6,643 bases of DNA. It comes from an uncultured Bacteroidota bacterium (GTDB taxonomy: Bacteria; Bacteroidota; Bacteroidia; Bacteroidales; SZUA-534). The notes below the pieces were generated by a model. It searched no databases. It had not been told where the DNA came from and saw only the letters and a program-made list of their open reading frames with translations. The position numbers and the translations under genes were made by a program. The DNA lies in the NCBI GenBank assembly GCA_937900725.1, contig CALCFP010000032.1:1-6643 (forward strand), read 5' to 3'. Every line of letters begins with the position of its first letter. Position 1 is the stretch's first letter. Below are positions 6,161 to 6,643 of the stretch, piece by piece.

Positions 6161-6643
6161 ATGACTGACAGACGCGTTCGTGTGCGCTTTGCGCCAAGCC
6201 CAACGGGTGCACTTCACATTGGTGGAGTACGCACAGCCCTTTACAATTATCTGTTCGCCCGCAAAAATGGTGGCGATTTCATCCTTCGTATCGAAGATAC
6301 TGATTCGCAACGTTTTGTCCCAGGTGCAGAGGCTTATATAATTGAGGCACTGAAATGGTGCGGTATCAAGACTGATGAAGGCGTCGAGCAGGGTGGTCCG
6401 CACGCACCGTACCGTCAGAGCGAACGTCGTGAGATTTACCTAAAATATGCTCAGCAGTTGGTTGATTCAGGAAATGCATATTATGCATTCGATTCGGCCG
6501 AGTCGCTTGACGCAATGCGCAAGGATGCCGAATCGAAAGGTCAGACATTTGCCTACAACTATCAGGTGCGCAATCAGTTGGAGACATCGCTGAAGTTGTC
6601 GGCCGATGAGGTTAAGCAACGCATTGAGCGTGGCGACCAATGG
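6161..6643 (+). CDS. gltX: Glutamyl-tRNA synthetase, N-terminal part (runs off the window)
   Basis: Class I aminoacyl-tRNA synthetase that attaches glutamate to tRNA-Glu in the cytoplasm using ATP. Only the first 161 codons are present; the frame is still open at the right edge. The start is fixed by the ATG at 6161 followed at once by VRVRFAPSPTGALHIGG (6-22), which carries the HIGH-type ATP-binding motif as HIGG (19-22). RIEDTD (43-48) and PYRQSER (83-89) are further GluRS hallmarks of the Rossmann-fold catalytic core. The segment AYYAFDS (about 105-111) has no cysteines where the E. coli enzyme carries zinc-binding ones, as I recall is usual in Bacteroidetes. The KMSKS-like motif and the anticodon-binding domain would lie outside the window. 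A tRNA-Glu gene and a hairpin lie directly upstream. A glutaminyl-tRNA synthetase is possible in principle, but the N-terminal spacing and motifs fit GltX better. Confidence 0.96.
   Translation, partial: MTDRRVRVRFAPSPTGALHIGGVRTALYNYLFARKNGGDFILRIEDTDSQRFVPGAEAYIIEALKWCGIKTDEGVEQGGPHAPYRQSERREIYLKYAQQLVDSGNAYYAFDSAESLDAMRKDAESKGQTFAYNYQVRNQLETSLKLSADEVKQRIERGDQW

Overview
The window looks like chromosome from a Bacteroidetes bacterium, most likely of the order Bacteroidales. Four things point that way. The partial GltX at the right edge matches the Bacteroides type as I remember it. There is a TonB-dependent receptor with an N-terminal carboxypeptidase-regulatory-like domain. There are several good copies of the Bacteroidetes -7 promoter element TAnnTTTG, one with a well-spaced -33 TTTG. 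Start codons lack clear Shine-Dalgarno sequences. No mobile element, CRISPR array or phage gene is visible.

Left part (1-3894, + strand): after 219 bases with no convincing gene comes an exported 383-residue protein. It resembles a degenerate gluzincin (peptidase-MA-like) fold, with HDxxH in place of HExxH. Sixty bases later comes an 820-residue TonB-dependent outer-membrane receptor with its own Bacteroidetes-type promoter. That promoter overlaps the most upstream possible start codon, so the true start is in doubt. The two may form a cell-envelope unit for uptake or processing of an unknown substrate; no SusD-like lipoprotein is present.

Middle (3892-5426, - strand): a short palindrome holding both stop codons separates the receptor from a convergent two-gene membrane operon. 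Its first gene encodes a 330-residue nucleoside-recognition (Gate) domain protein with a visible internal duplication. The second, two bases downstream, encodes a 164-residue HXXEE-family membrane protein. A TAnnTTTG element sits just upstream of the operon.

Right part (5427-6643, + strand): an AT-rich spacer with a T9-C-T9 tract leads to a 78-residue four-cysteine protein and a strong intrinsic terminator. Then come a promoter, tRNA-Glu(CUC), a second terminator-like hairpin and the start of gltX, glutamyl-tRNA synthetase, which runs off the window. The tRNA and the enzyme that charges it are therefore adjacent, with a hairpin between them and little room for a separate gltX promoter.

Nothing here is clearly a new biological system. 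The points most worth following are the tRNA-Glu/terminator/gltX layout, the receptor's start codon, the altered metal-site motif of the first protein and the four-cysteine small protein.
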